Below are positions 25,217 through 33,441 of a stretch of DNA of 64,000 nucleotides, in pieces. The number at the start of each line of letters is the position of its first letter. The stretch's first letter is position 1. Source of the stretch: an uncultured Kiritimatiellota bacterium. Its GTDB lineage: Bacteria; Verrucomicrobiota; Kiritimatiellia; RFP12; UBA1067. Made by a program: the position numbers and the translations under genes. Below the pieces are notes generated by a model. That model worked only from the letters and a program-made list of their open reading frames with translations. It ran no database searches and had not been told where the DNA came from. Where the stretch lies: positions 147,415-211,414 of the forward strand of contig CAKTYZ010000002.1 in NCBI GenBank assembly GCA_934635225.1, written 5' to 3'.

Positions 25217-26424
25217 TGACTATTGGCGTTTTTACGATCATGCTTCATAGCGGCGGGACGGAACGCGTCATTGCGAACCTGTCGCGCATTTGGTCGGCGT
25301 TGGGGCATCGGGTGATCTTCTTCACGCAGCGACAGCCGCATGCCTACGAGTTCGAGCATGCGTGTGTCGCGCGCGTGTGCGCGGAGCATGGCGTATGGTC
25401 GGATTATGACGCCCGCGTCTTGCAGGAAGAACATAAACTTGACCTTGTGGTCTTTAACGGGGGATGGAACAATGACGGAGTGGAGCCATTGGTCCGTCGA
25501 TTCCATGACTTGCATGTCAAGACGATGACTCTCCTTCATCATGCGTTTGACAATTGGCTGTTTTCTGGTGCGAATGCTGGAGACTACACAAAAGAAACGC
25601 TGCTCCCGCATTTGGATTACCTGGTTTGCGTCGACAAGATGCAGTCGCTGTGGTGGAGTCATCGTCATCCGTGCGTCTTCTGCGTGCCCAATCCCGTGTC
25701 GCTCTCGGCTGCGCGTGCCGCAGCGCGACCGTATGATCCGCATGCGATGGTTTGGGTCGGCCGTGTGGACGACTGGGGGAAGCGCGCCGAACTGGCGTTG
25801 GAGGTCCTCGCGCGAGTGCGGAAGGAGATCCCTGACGCGACATTGACAATCGTCGGACGTCTTCCCAGGAGGGCGAAACTGAAGGCGCCTGGGTTGCGGT
25901 GCACCGGCTATGTGGCTGAACCGTCGAAAATCGTCATGACGGCCAGCGTCAATCTGTTTACCTCGCTTTGGGAAGTGACGGTCCCTCAGGTTGTCCTGGA
26001 GGCCGGTTCCGTGGGGGTGCCGACAGTCGCGTTTGACTTGCCTGTCTTGCGTGACGAGCCGGGGGTCTATTTGGGACGAACGGTTGAGGACGTGGTGCAA
26101 CAGATTGTCGGGCTGATGTCGAGAAAGGCGTGCGACGGAACGGTACGATCCGGCATGGAGGAACGGCATCGTGCCATTCTCTCGCGGAACGATCTCGTTC
26201 GGGGGATATGGCAGGAGATATTCTCGGCTCTTGAGGCAGGCCAGGTTGACGCAATTCGAGATCGGCAGGTCGCCGCGTATTCCCAGTTGCCGGTCTATTG
26301 CAGGCTCATCGAAGAGGTTCAGCGCGCAGAAGGGCATTTTGTCCGAACGCAGTATGCCGCCTTGCAGAAGTTGAATGGCTGGAAGGCCCGCATCAAGCGA
26401 ATAAAGGGGTTGCTTGGATTATGA
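25216..26424 (+). CDS. Glycosyltransferase family 4-like
   Basis: A 402-residue GT-B protein with TIMLHSGGTERVIANLSRIW at the N-terminus (the GG-E-R acceptor-side pattern of GT4), WVGRVDDWGKRAELALEVL in the middle, and the donor-site region VNLFTSLWEVTVPQVVLEAG, where E-x7-E appears as EVTVPQVVLE. ATG 25216 overlaps the deacetylase stop by one base (TGATG). Expected to add a hexose to the lipid-linked repeat unit; donor unknown. Confidence 0.83.
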   Translation: MTIGVFTIMLHSGGTERVIANLSRIWSALGHRVIFFTQRQPHAYEFEHACVARVCAEHGVWSDYDARVLQEEHKLDLVVFNGGWNNDGVEPLVRRFHDLHVKTMTLLHHAFDNWLFSGANAGDYTKETLLPHLDYLVCVDKMQSLWWSHRHPCVFCVPNPVSLSAARAAARPYDPHAMVWVGRVDDWGKRAELALEVLARVRKEIPDATLTIVGRLPRRAKLKAPGLRCTGYVAEPSKIVMTASVNLFTSLWEVTVPQVVLEAGSVGVPTVAFDLPVLRDEPGVYLGRTVEDVVQQIVGLMSRKACDGTVRSGMEERHRAILSRNDLVRGIWQEIFSALEAGQVDAIRDRQVAAYSQLPVYCRLIEEVQRAEGHFVRTQYAALQKLNGWKARIKRIKGLLGL

Positions 26425-27587
26425 CGCTTGTTTATTGCACGAATATCTGGAATCACCATCAGGGGCCTGTTTGCCGTGAATTGGCAAGGCTGCTGGGGGA
26501 TGACTTCAAGATGATCCTGCATCAGCCGCTCGACCACAGGTACAGCAGGGAACGGATGGCCTTGGGATGGAATCTAGTTCCGCCGGCAGAGCCATGGATC
26601 GTACGCGCCCCTGAGTCCTGCCGGAATCTGGATTATGCCAAGCACCGTCAGCTGTTTATGGCTGCGGATGTGGCCGTTTACGGCAGCGGCCTTCCGTATG
26701 TGACCCAGGAGATGCTGGTTGCTCGGGCAAAGGCCGGCAAGATCAACATGCGCATGGGAGAGCGACTCTTTCGGGCCAGACGCCCGTGGTATTATGCGTT
26801 CTGTCCGCAGAAGCAAGTCGGGCGTTGGCTGACGCATCATCGGTTTGAGGCCGCCGGCGTCCATTATCTCACCATGGGACATTGGTGCGTGAAGGATCTT
26901 GAATATCTGCACGCTTGCAAGAATCGAACCTGGCGTTGGGGGTATCTAACCTCGGTATCAGAGGCGATGCCGGCGAAACCTGCCCATGAGAAGGTCGTCA
27001 TCGGGTGGTGCGGGCGAATGCTTCACTTGAAGCAGGTCGACTTAATCTTGAAGGCGTTTGCTCGGTTGCCCGCTGAACAGAGAGCGCGATGCGAACTTCT
27101 GCTGGCGGGAGAAGGCGAAGACAGGGAATCGCTGGTCCGGCTGTCGAAAGACCTGGGGCTTGCCGCATCGGTGCAGTTCCGCCCGTTCATGCCGCAGGAC
27201 GAGGCGATTCGATTTCTTCAGAGCTTGGATATTTTCGTCTTCCCCAGCAATCGTCTGGAAGGTTGGGGCGCGACGGTGCTGGAGGCCATGAACTGCGGAT
27301 GCGCCGTGTTGTCGAACGAGGCCGCAGGGATTACGCTGGAGGTAATCAAGGACGGCGTGAACGGCTTTGTGTTCCGGGATGGCGATGCGCAGCAGATCTC
27401 GTGCCAGTTGGAGATGCTGATTGTCTCGCCCGCGCGGCGATGCGCAATGGGGGAGGCCGCATGGAAGACGGCGCAGGGATGGTCGCCTTCCGCCGGGGCT
27501 TGTGCCTTGGCGGATTTGGCGCATAGACTTGTGAGCCAGGAGCCAAGCTCAGGTGCGGTCGATGGCATTTGTGCGAAAGTGAGGTGA
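26421..27587 (+). CDS. Glycosyltransferase family 4-like
   Basis: A 388-residue GT-B enzyme. IGWCGRMLHLKQVDLILKAF starts the C-terminal nucleotide-sugar domain, and SLDIFVFPSNRLEGWGATVL with EAMNCGCAVLSNEAAG gives the E-x7-E donor site. The N-terminus has YCTNIWNHHQGPVCRELARL. ATG 26421 overlaps the previous stop by four bases; the upstream extension of the frame lies inside the preceding gene. Acts on the cytoplasmic side in repeat-unit synthesis. Confidence 0.85.
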   Translation: MTLVYCTNIWNHHQGPVCRELARLLGDDFKMILHQPLDHRYSRERMALGWNLVPPAEPWIVRAPESCRNLDYAKHRQLFMAADVAVYGSGLPYVTQEMLVARAKAGKINMRMGERLFRARRPWYYAFCPQKQVGRWLTHHRFEAAGVHYLTMGHWCVKDLEYLHACKNRTWRWGYLTSVSEAMPAKPAHEKVVIGWCGRMLHLKQVDLILKAFARLPAEQRARCELLLAGEGEDRESLVRLSKDLGLAASVQFRPFMPQDEAIRFLQSLDIFVFPSNRLEGWGATVLEAMNCGCAVLSNEAAGITLEVIKDGVNGFVFRDGDAQQISCQLEMLIVSPARRCAMGEAAWKTAQGWSPSAGACALADLAHRLVSQEPSSGAVDGICAKVR

Positions 27588-27590
27588 GTC

Positions 27591-28940
27591 ATGTCAAGTA
27601 TTCTCTCGTTCCCGATCATTCGTATTGTCGTCATTCTGGGTTTGAGCTTCTTTTTCAAGACCCTCATTCCCGCTCGGATTCGAGATCGCATCATCCCGTG
27701 GAGTTTTGCGCTTATCATCATGCATTTCAACATCATGCCATTCATTGGCGGGGGTTTGCACTTTCTCCTGATGGTCATGTATTGGTTGAACATGGCCATC
27801 GTCCTCAATGGGTTTGACATCAATCAGATGACGCGGAATCGTGTTTTAGCCGCATTTCTCGTGTTTTGGGGGTATTATCTTCTTACGTCGGTTCGGACGG
27901 ACTTTCCGCTGTATGCGTTCCTGTATAATGTCAACGCTTTGCTGGAGCTGATCTTTGTCGGTTATTTTGCGGGGATATGGGCGATGTGCCGACCGGATGG
28001 CTTTCGTCGGCTGGTCAAGCCGCTTGTATTTGTGGCCGTCATTCCCATATTGATCTACCTGAAGAGCGGTTTCGGCGGAGAGATTGACGACAATGGCCGG
28101 GCAATGCTGGACGAGGAGATTCTGGAGGCGGGTCTCGGCAATAATGTGAACGGCATCGCCTTGTCCTTAAGTCCGATTGTGACATTGCTTCTTGCCTATC
28201 TCCTTCATGACGACCGGGTAAAGATTTCTAAGGTCATGTACATCATTACGGGCGCAGTCCTGTTCATGTCCGTCTATCTGCTGTTGAGGACAGGCTCGCG
28301 CAATGGCGCACTCATTTTCCTGCCGTGTGGCTGGTATTTCTTTAAGCGAATGAAGAACGTTCGGCATAAATTCGTGAATATGGTCATTATTGGGTTGGCT
28401 GTCTTGGGCGCGGCAGGCCTTATGTATCGCAAGGCGGGGGCTTTGCGCTCCTTTACGCTGTCGGCCAATTCCAATGTCATTGGCAAGCAGACGATTAACG
28501 ACATCTCGTCGGGTCGCGTGCTGATTTTCCAGAATCTGATGGCGAAGTCGAAAGGGGTTGATTACGTCATTGGGCGTGGCATGAACGTCGTATCGACTTT
28601 TGAGGGGAAGCGCATATTCGGAGCCTTGTCGGTATATGTGTCCTTGTTGAGCTATGTCGGCATCTTCGGTCTGTTGCTGTTGCTTGTGCTGTATATCCGA
28701 TTCTTCTGGATTGCCGCCCATAAGGGGGCCATCGGACAGATAGCCGTCTTGCTTTTCGCTTCGTGGGCGTTGACGTGCGTGGCAGAAGACGCCGGCATCA
28801 ACCGTGCGCAGTTGGTCGGTTTGCTGCTTGGGCTGTCGATGGCCTTCTGCACTGACAAGCGGTTCGGTTGGGAGCGCGTGCGAGTACTGCCGTTGGGACG
28901 CCGTGAGGATGATTTTTCGATTGGGCGTTATGCGTATTGA
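27591..28940 (+). CDS. O-antigen polymerase/ligase-like membrane protein (Wzy-type)
   Basis: A 449-residue protein with about 11 hydrophobic segments and a larger periplasmic loop around IYLKSGFGGEIDDNGRAMLD. LLLRTGSRNGALIFLPCGWY matches the conserved Arg/Ser-rich stretch of Wzy/WaaL proteins. It would polymerise flipped repeat units in the periplasm. Wzy proteins diverge widely, so assignment rests on topology, the SR-x-G motif and the location among glycosyltransferases and a flippase. Confidence 0.75.
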   Translation: MSSILSFPIIRIVVILGLSFFFKTLIPARIRDRIIPWSFALIIMHFNIMPFIGGGLHFLLMVMYWLNMAIVLNGFDINQMTRNRVLAAFLVFWGYYLLTSVRTDFPLYAFLYNVNALLELIFVGYFAGIWAMCRPDGFRRLVKPLVFVAVIPILIYLKSGFGGEIDDNGRAMLDEEILEAGLGNNVNGIALSLSPIVTLLLAYLLHDDRVKISKVMYIITGAVLFMSVYLLLRTGSRNGALIFLPCGWYFFKRMKNVRHKFVNMVIIGLAVLGAAGLMYRKAGALRSFTLSANSNVIGKQTINDISSGRVLIFQNLMAKSKGVDYVIGRGMNVVSTFEGKRIFGALSVYVSLLSYVGIFGLLLLLVLYIRFFWIAAHKGAIGQIAVLLFASWALTCVAEDAGINRAQLVGLLLGLSMAFCTDKRFGWERVRVLPLGRREDDFSIGRYAY

Positions 28941-29979
28941 TTGGATAGATCGCTGGCGCGGCGCATTGATCGTCTGTATAGTCTTGTTCCATGTCATTGG
29001 CATGGTGCAAATCTATGCGGGCGATTCGTTTCCGATCTTGGGCATTGTCAAGCGGACGATCTCGACGTTTCATGTGGTGTCGTTCTTTGCCGTGTCGGCC
29101 GTTCTTTGGAAGTCGCGGGATGCCAATGCCATGTGGACGCGTTTCCTGGGGCAGAAGGCCTTTCGGCTTCTTGTCCCTTATGCCGCCTTTGGCAGTTTGA
29201 TGTGTGGGGTGTTCTGGCTGGCGTCTTGGCTGGGTGCTGGAAGTGCCGCCGATTATGCCGAGGTGGCAGAGGCCAGCTGGTGGACGCCGCTTGTTTCGCT
29301 GGCCTTGGGCAAAGCCGATCGGGCCGTAGGCCCCCTTTGGTTTCTGCCGTGCCTCTTTGTCGTGACGGTGCTTTATCGTTCGATTTCGCCGTACATGACG
29401 AGTCGGCGTCGGCTTTGTCTGGCGGCATTGGCGTTTTTCTCATTGCGGTTTGCCGTTCAGTTGCTGCAGCCGCCTTACGTCATGTTCAACCTTTGGATGA
29501 GTTTTGACTATCTCGTGTATTTTTGTCTCGCGCGCGCCTTTATCCCAAGGGAGATTCCCGCATGGATAAGGCGGTGCCGAGTTGTCGGCCTGTTGGCCGG
29601 GGGGGTGTTCCTTGCGTTTGCCGGCGGCGAATGTCCGTGGTCGTTGATCAGTGGTGCAAGCCTGTGGATTTATCCGAGCAAGGTCGTGCGGGGGTGTTGC
29701 GGACTGTTCGGATTCCTCTGTCTGGTGCAGTCTGTTGACGGGAAGTGGCTCTCGCGTGTCGGACGAGATACGCTGGGGATTTTGGTGATGCACAAGTTTG
29801 TCATTGTTGCCGTTCAGTTTGCTTGTGCGCGGGCGGGCGTTTTCGCGGCGCTTTCAATGGGACAGGCGGTTGCGTTTGTCGTCGTCCTCTCGACCGTGAC
29901 GATAACTCTCTCAATGGCGGGAACATCGGTTGTCCGCCGTGTTTGCCCCATGCTGTTAGGAGAGGAGGTGCACCGATGA
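28930..29979 (+). CDS. Acyltransferase family 3 membrane protein
   Basis: A 349-residue protein with about ten hydrophobic spans. RIDWIDRWRGALIVCIVLFH near the start is the acyltransferase-3 opening (D-x-x-R-G-x-x-I-x-x-V-x-x-H). VGPLWFLPCLFVVTVLYR and DTLGILVMHKFVIVA are further family hallmarks. It transfers acetyl or succinyl groups to sugars across the inner membrane. The ATG at 28930 overlaps the polymerase gene by 11 bases. Likely O-acetylates the polysaccharide. Confidence 0.85.
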   Translation: MRIDWIDRWRGALIVCIVLFHVIGMVQIYAGDSFPILGIVKRTISTFHVVSFFAVSAVLWKSRDANAMWTRFLGQKAFRLLVPYAAFGSLMCGVFWLASWLGAGSAADYAEVAEASWWTPLVSLALGKADRAVGPLWFLPCLFVVTVLYRSISPYMTSRRRLCLAALAFFSLRFAVQLLQPPYVMFNLWMSFDYLVYFCLARAFIPREIPAWIRRCRVVGLLAGGVFLAFAGGECPWSLISGASLWIYPSKVVRGCCGLFGFLCLVQSVDGKWLSRVGRDTLGILVMHKFVIVAVQFACARAGVFAALSMGQAVAFVVVLSTVTITLSMAGTSVVRRVCPMLLGEEVHR

Positions 29980-30563
29980 AGAAACTTTATTATGATGTCG
30001 TCAATCTCTTGTTTTTGCCTTTCCATTGGCTGATGCTGAAGGTACGTGGTGTGCGGTATGACGCGTCTTGGCGTTTCTACGGCGTGCCGGTCATTCGGGC
30101 TGGCGGGCGCGGCAGTTCGGTCGAGATAGGGCGTCGCTTTCGAGCGGTCAGCTCGATGCGCAATAATTCCTGGGGCATTGCGCATCGTGTGATGATTCAG
30201 ACGGTTGCGCCCGGCGCACGGATTAAGATTGGAAATGACGTCGGCGTGAGCGGATGTGCGATCACGGCGAAGGAGTGTGTGGAGATTGGTGATCGCGTGC
30301 TGCTGGGCGCGGGCGTGTTGATTGCCGATCACGATTCGCACCCCCTCGATTATCGGGATCGGGCAAACGGGCTTCCTTGCTCGTCGCGCCCCGTGAAGAT
30401 AGAGGATGATGTTTTCGTCGGTACGCGCAGTATCATTCTCAAGGGCGTGACGATAGGGGCTGGCAGCGTGGTCGGCGCAGGGTCGGTTGTCGTCAAGGAT
30501 GTTCCGGCGCATTCTGTTGTCGCTGGGAATCCGGCAAGAGTCGTAAAGGTATTGGAAACATGA
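29976..30563 (+). CDS. Hexapeptide-repeat (LbH) O-acetyltransferase, WbbJ-like
   Basis: A 195-residue left-handed beta-helix protein: GARIKIGNDVGVSGCAITAK, GDRVLLGAGVLIADHDSHPL with the catalytic His, and KGVTIGAGSVVGAGSVVVKD, then VVAGNPARVVK. AGGAGGTG lies seven bases before ATG 29976, which overlaps the previous stop. The family uses acetyl-CoA to acetylate sugars; a second acetyltransferase beside the membrane enzyme suggests two acetylation sites. Confidence 0.88.
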   Translation: MKKLYYDVVNLLFLPFHWLMLKVRGVRYDASWRFYGVPVIRAGGRGSSVEIGRRFRAVSSMRNNSWGIAHRVMIQTVAPGARIKIGNDVGVSGCAITAKECVEIGDRVLLGAGVLIADHDSHPLDYRDRANGLPCSSRPVKIEDDVFVGTRSIILKGVTIGAGSVVGAGSVVVKDVPAHSVVAGNPARVVKVLET

Positions 30564-31834
30564 AAATCGCCTATACGGGACCACTTTCGCTGAACATTCT
30601 CAAGGCGCACTTGGGGGTGGACATGTCCGTCCCCGAATCACGGCTCAAATACGCGCATGGTGCGCGGCTCGTTGTCGGTCTGCTGTCGCGGGGGCATGGT
30701 GTTTGCGTCATCACGCCATGCGAATCTGTTAAGTCCGTGACGGTGATTGAGTCGGGACGCTGTCGGATCTGCCTCATTCCGCAGCGGCGTTCGCGCTATC
30801 AGCTCTTGACGTTTCATCGTCGGGAAGTGCAGCTGATGGTGAAGTGCCTGAAAGACTACAAGCCGGACGCGGTCTTTGCGCAATGGCCTTATATGTACAG
30901 TCGAGCCGCGCTCTTGAGCGGATTCCCGACGCTGGTGGTCGGGCGTGATTCTCCTTGGCGCGTGGCGCGGTTGATGCATACGTTCAGGATGTGGCATCGG
31001 GCCGTCTATTCAAAGCTGTTTGTTGCGCCACGCTTGCGGCATTTGACGACGATTTCTCCTCACATGGTTGGCGATCTTGAGAGATGGTGGGGCTGTAAAG
31101 GGAAAATTTCGGTTGTTCCCAATGCGCTTCCGGATGGATTGGCGACGAAGCAAGCCAAGGAGATTCGGAAGACGGCGCATACGATTGCGTGCGTGAGCGA
31201 CTGGAATGAGCTTAAGAACATCAAGTCGCTCTTGAGGGCATTTGTATCGTTAAGGGCTCGGCATCCAGATTGGCATCTGGTGGTCTATGGGTGTTCTATG
31301 CTTCCGGATGGCGCGTGCGGACAATGGCTACGGAAGAACGGCTATTCGCTTGACGGGATTGACTTGCGGGGCTATGGCAAACAGGAAGAGATTCGCGCGT
31401 TCCTTTTTAATGAAGCCGATGTCTTTTGCAGTCCGTCTTTAGAGGAGAGTTTCGGGATGGTTTTTCTGGAGGCGATGGCGCAGGGCGTGCCGTGCGTCGG
31501 CGGCGAGAAGAGCGGTGCCGTGCCGTGGGTGTTGGGAATCGATGGATTTAACCATGTAGAACATGTAGAGCGTGTAGAAAATCCTTCTTGTTCTCCCTGT
31601 TCTACACGGCTAAATGAAAAGGAAAGATCGGAATCATCCGTTGCGGGTGGTGTCGTCTGCGATGTCACAAAGCCGGAGAAGTTGGCGGAATGCTTGGAGA
31701 GCCTGATGCTTGATGGCGAGAAGCGCAAGCGTTTGTCGTTGGCTGGGGTGAAGCGTGTACATGAGGCGTTTGATATCACAAAAGTTGTCAAACAGTATGA
31801 GAAGTTGCTAAGGGGCGTGGCCTGTCTGAATTAG
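30560..31834 (+). CDS. Glycosyltransferase family 4-like, with an in-frame palindromic insertion
   Basis: A 424-residue GT-B protein: HLTTISPHMVGDLERWWGCK, TIACVSDWNELKNIKSLLRA at the start of the donor domain, and EADVFCSPSLEESFGMVFLE with EAMAQGVPCVGGEKSGAVPW for the donor site. Directly after that, codons at 31547-31614 encode VEHVERVENPSCSPCSTRLN, a palindromic repeat element (R4) that does not belong to the fold. It lies in the loop before VVCDVTKPEKLAECLESLML, so the protein probably still folds. ATG overlaps the acetyltransferase stop by four bases. Confidence 0.84.
   Translation: MKIAYTGPLSLNILKAHLGVDMSVPESRLKYAHGARLVVGLLSRGHGVCVITPCESVKSVTVIESGRCRICLIPQRRSRYQLLTFHRREVQLMVKCLKDYKPDAVFAQWPYMYSRAALLSGFPTLVVGRDSPWRVARLMHTFRMWHRAVYSKLFVAPRLRHLTTISPHMVGDLERWWGCKGKISVVPNALPDGLATKQAKEIRKTAHTIACVSDWNELKNIKSLLRAFVSLRARHPDWHLVVYGCSMLPDGACGQWLRKNGYSLDGIDLRGYGKQEEIRAFLFNEADVFCSPSLEESFGMVFLEAMAQGVPCVGGEKSGAVPWVLGIDGFNHVEHVERVENPSCSPCSTRLNEKERSESSVAGGVVCDVTKPEKLAECLESLMLDGEKRKRLSLAGVKRVHEAFDITKVVKQYEKLLRGVACLN
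31547..31614 (+). repeat. R4 palindromic element, translated in frame (copy 1)
   Basis: 17-bp imperfect terminal inverted repeats: TTTAACCATGTAGAACA at the left and TGTTCTACACGGCTAAA at the right (15 of 17 pair). 68 bp in all. A second copy lies at 40107-40183. Both are read in the same frame, giving the shared peptide pattern VEH...CSTRL. Confidence 0.8.
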
Positions 31835-31922
31835 ATTCAGGCTGGGCAGAAAGCAAGTGTCTCATATCTTTCTGTTTTTCTCGATAAATCGCTATTTTCG
31901 TGATGGATTCTGGTTCGGCATC

Positions 31923-31951
31923 TTGCGGGGTGAACATAGAAATGTTATAAT
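31923..31951 (+). promoter_or_regulatory. sigma-70-type promoter for the 32.0 kb small gene
   Basis: TTGCGG at 31923-31928, 17 bp, TATAAT at 31946-31951. Lies in the 165-bp gap after the glycosyltransferase gene. Confidence 0.65.
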
Positions 31952-31999
31952 GCGGATGTTTTTTTAGCGGCAAAAGAATTCTCAAATGAATGAAAGGTG

Positions 32000-32392
32000 A
32001 TGGCTATGTGCATGTGTATAGGCATTGAAGATCTTGCGGCCAATGCGCTGATTCGCATTCTTTCGCAGGGGCATAATAAGGCTTCTGAATCTCAAAAGTT
32101 CATTCGGTTTTCGGTTCTTTTGGATTATGGGATGGCCGTGGTGAAGAAGCTCACTTCCAAAGGTGAAGAGGCCACCCTGATCTATGATCGTGAATCGAAC
32201 AACATGCTGTTTCGAGATTATTCCGATTTCTTTGAACGCAGGATAGATGAACAAGGTTATGCCGGCATTCAGTTGAAAGGGGGTGTTCAGATTGATGATC
32301 TCATCAAGCGATTCATTGGTCAGATCCCTTCGTCTGTTCAGATCGTTTTGTCGGATAATACGATTCTGAGCAGATTTTTCGAGGCCGCATAA
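32000..32392 (+). CDS. Hypothetical small protein
   Basis: A 130-residue protein of unknown family (IGIEDLAANALIRILSQGHN, then YGMAVVKKLTSKGEEATLIY and IDDLIKRFIGQIPSSVQIVL). No signal peptide or transmembrane span. GAAAGG lies upstream; start could be ATG 32000 or 32006. It has its own strong promoter, so it is probably not part of the polysaccharide operon. An HD-domain gene fragment follows four bases after the stop, hinting at a two-gene unit now broken. Confidence 0.5.
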   Translation: MAMCMCIGIEDLAANALIRILSQGHNKASESQKFIRFSVLLDYGMAVVKKLTSKGEEATLIYDRESNNMLFRDYSDFFERRIDEQGYAGIQLKGGVQIDDLIKRFIGQIPSSVQIVLSDNTILSRFFEAA

Positions 32393-32395
32393 CGT

Positions 32396-32524
32396 ATGGC
32401 GGACAAATCGTTCAAAGATCCCGTCTACGGGTACATAAGTATCCCTTCCGATTGGGTTCATGCGGTGATTGATACGCAGGCGTTTCCTTGCCAAAGCCAT
32501 TACGGGCTATCAATTTCCGAGTGA
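32396..32524 (+). pseudogene. N-terminal fragment of an HD-domain phosphohydrolase
   Basis: 42 codons, DKSFKDPVYGYISIPSDWVH then AVIDTQAF, match the invariant start of dNTPase/SAMHD1-like HD proteins (K-x-x-DP-x-x-G-x-I, IDT-x-x-FQRLR). After the AF the expected QRLR segment and HD motif are replaced by unrelated codons and a stop. The remaining 70 bp before the next glycosyltransferase have no continuation in any frame that I recognise. A decayed remnant. Confidence 0.6.
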
Positions 32525-32592
32525 CGGCAGAAACGACGATGGAATGGAATATGGTCGCCCAACAGGGGCATATTTTGCTTGGGGCATAAACG

Positions 32593-33441
32593 ATGCGGAT
32601 AGCCGTTTTGCTGACATGCCATAACCGCGTAGAGAAAACATTGGCTTTTCTGCGGTCGCTGATGCGATTGACGCGTCCAGCAGAGAGTCGGCTTGATGTG
32701 TTCCTCAATGACGATGGCTCGACTGACGGAACTGGCGATCAGGTCCGAGAGTTTGGCAAAAACAGCAATGATTTCACACTTGTTGTGATTAACGGATCAG
32801 GTAACGACTATTGGTGCGGGGGAATGCGTCGGGCGTGGGCGGCGGCATTGGAGAGCGGACGCAAATATGACTACTTCCTGTGGGCGAACGACGATGTGGT
32901 GTTGAGAGCCGATGCGCTCATGGAATTGCTGGATGTGGCGACGGATGCGGCAAACGCACCGATTGGTGTCGTATGCGGATGCTTCTGCGATTCTGACACG
33001 GGCGAGTTTACGTACGGCGGACGCGACGAGCGTCGATTGCTGTTGCCGAACGGCAAGGCGCAGAAGTGCCGATACATCCACGGCAATGCGGTTCTGGTGC
33101 CTCATGAGACATACGAGAAGATTGGCATGTTCGACGGCCGTTGGACGCATGGCTTCGGCGATACGGACTACGGTCTGATGTGCATTGAGGCAGGTCTTAA
33201 CTGCTTGACGACAGCCAAGTACATCGGCACTTGCAAGCAACACAAGATCAAAGGGCCGTGGTTTTCGAGTTCCGTGCCATTTCAAAAGCGTTGGGAACTG
33301 ATGTGGAAGCCCGTCGGCGGCGCATATTCCGAATTCGTCGCATTCCGCCGCAAGCATTATCCGTTCCGCTGGCCGTTTGACGCAATCAAGTTCTTTATCC
33401 AAGTCCTCTTCCCAAGACCGTTTGAAGTGTTGAGACGATGA
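32593..33441 (+). CDS. Glycosyltransferase family 2
   Basis: A 282-residue GT-A enzyme: RIAVLLTCHNRVEKTLAFLR, LDVFLNDDGSTDGT (donor-binding DDGSTD), YFLWANDDVVLRADAL (metal-binding D-x-D as NDD), and GMFDGRWTHGFGDTDYGLMC, the ED-like acceptor motif of rhamnosyl/galactosyl-type enzymes. It adds a sugar from an NDP donor in the cytoplasm. It overlaps the next gene by four bases. Confidence 0.88.
   Translation: MRIAVLLTCHNRVEKTLAFLRSLMRLTRPAESRLDVFLNDDGSTDGTGDQVREFGKNSNDFTLVVINGSGNDYWCGGMRRAWAAALESGRKYDYFLWANDDVVLRADALMELLDVATDAANAPIGVVCGCFCDSDTGEFTYGGRDERRLLLPNGKAQKCRYIHGNAVLVPHETYEKIGMFDGRWTHGFGDTDYGLMCIEAGLNCLTTAKYIGTCKQHKIKGPWFSSSVPFQKRWELMWKPVGGAYSEFVAFRRKHYPFRWPFDAIKFFIQVLFPRPFEVLRR

Noticed and set aside
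24937..26337. 466-codon minus-strand frame opposite the deacetylase and glycosyltransferase
   Set aside because: No start context, no motifs, and it covers two genes with family signatures.
31982..32500. 172-codon minus-strand frame opposite the 32.0-kb small gene
   Set aside because: The plus strand has a good promoter, a ribosome site and better composition.
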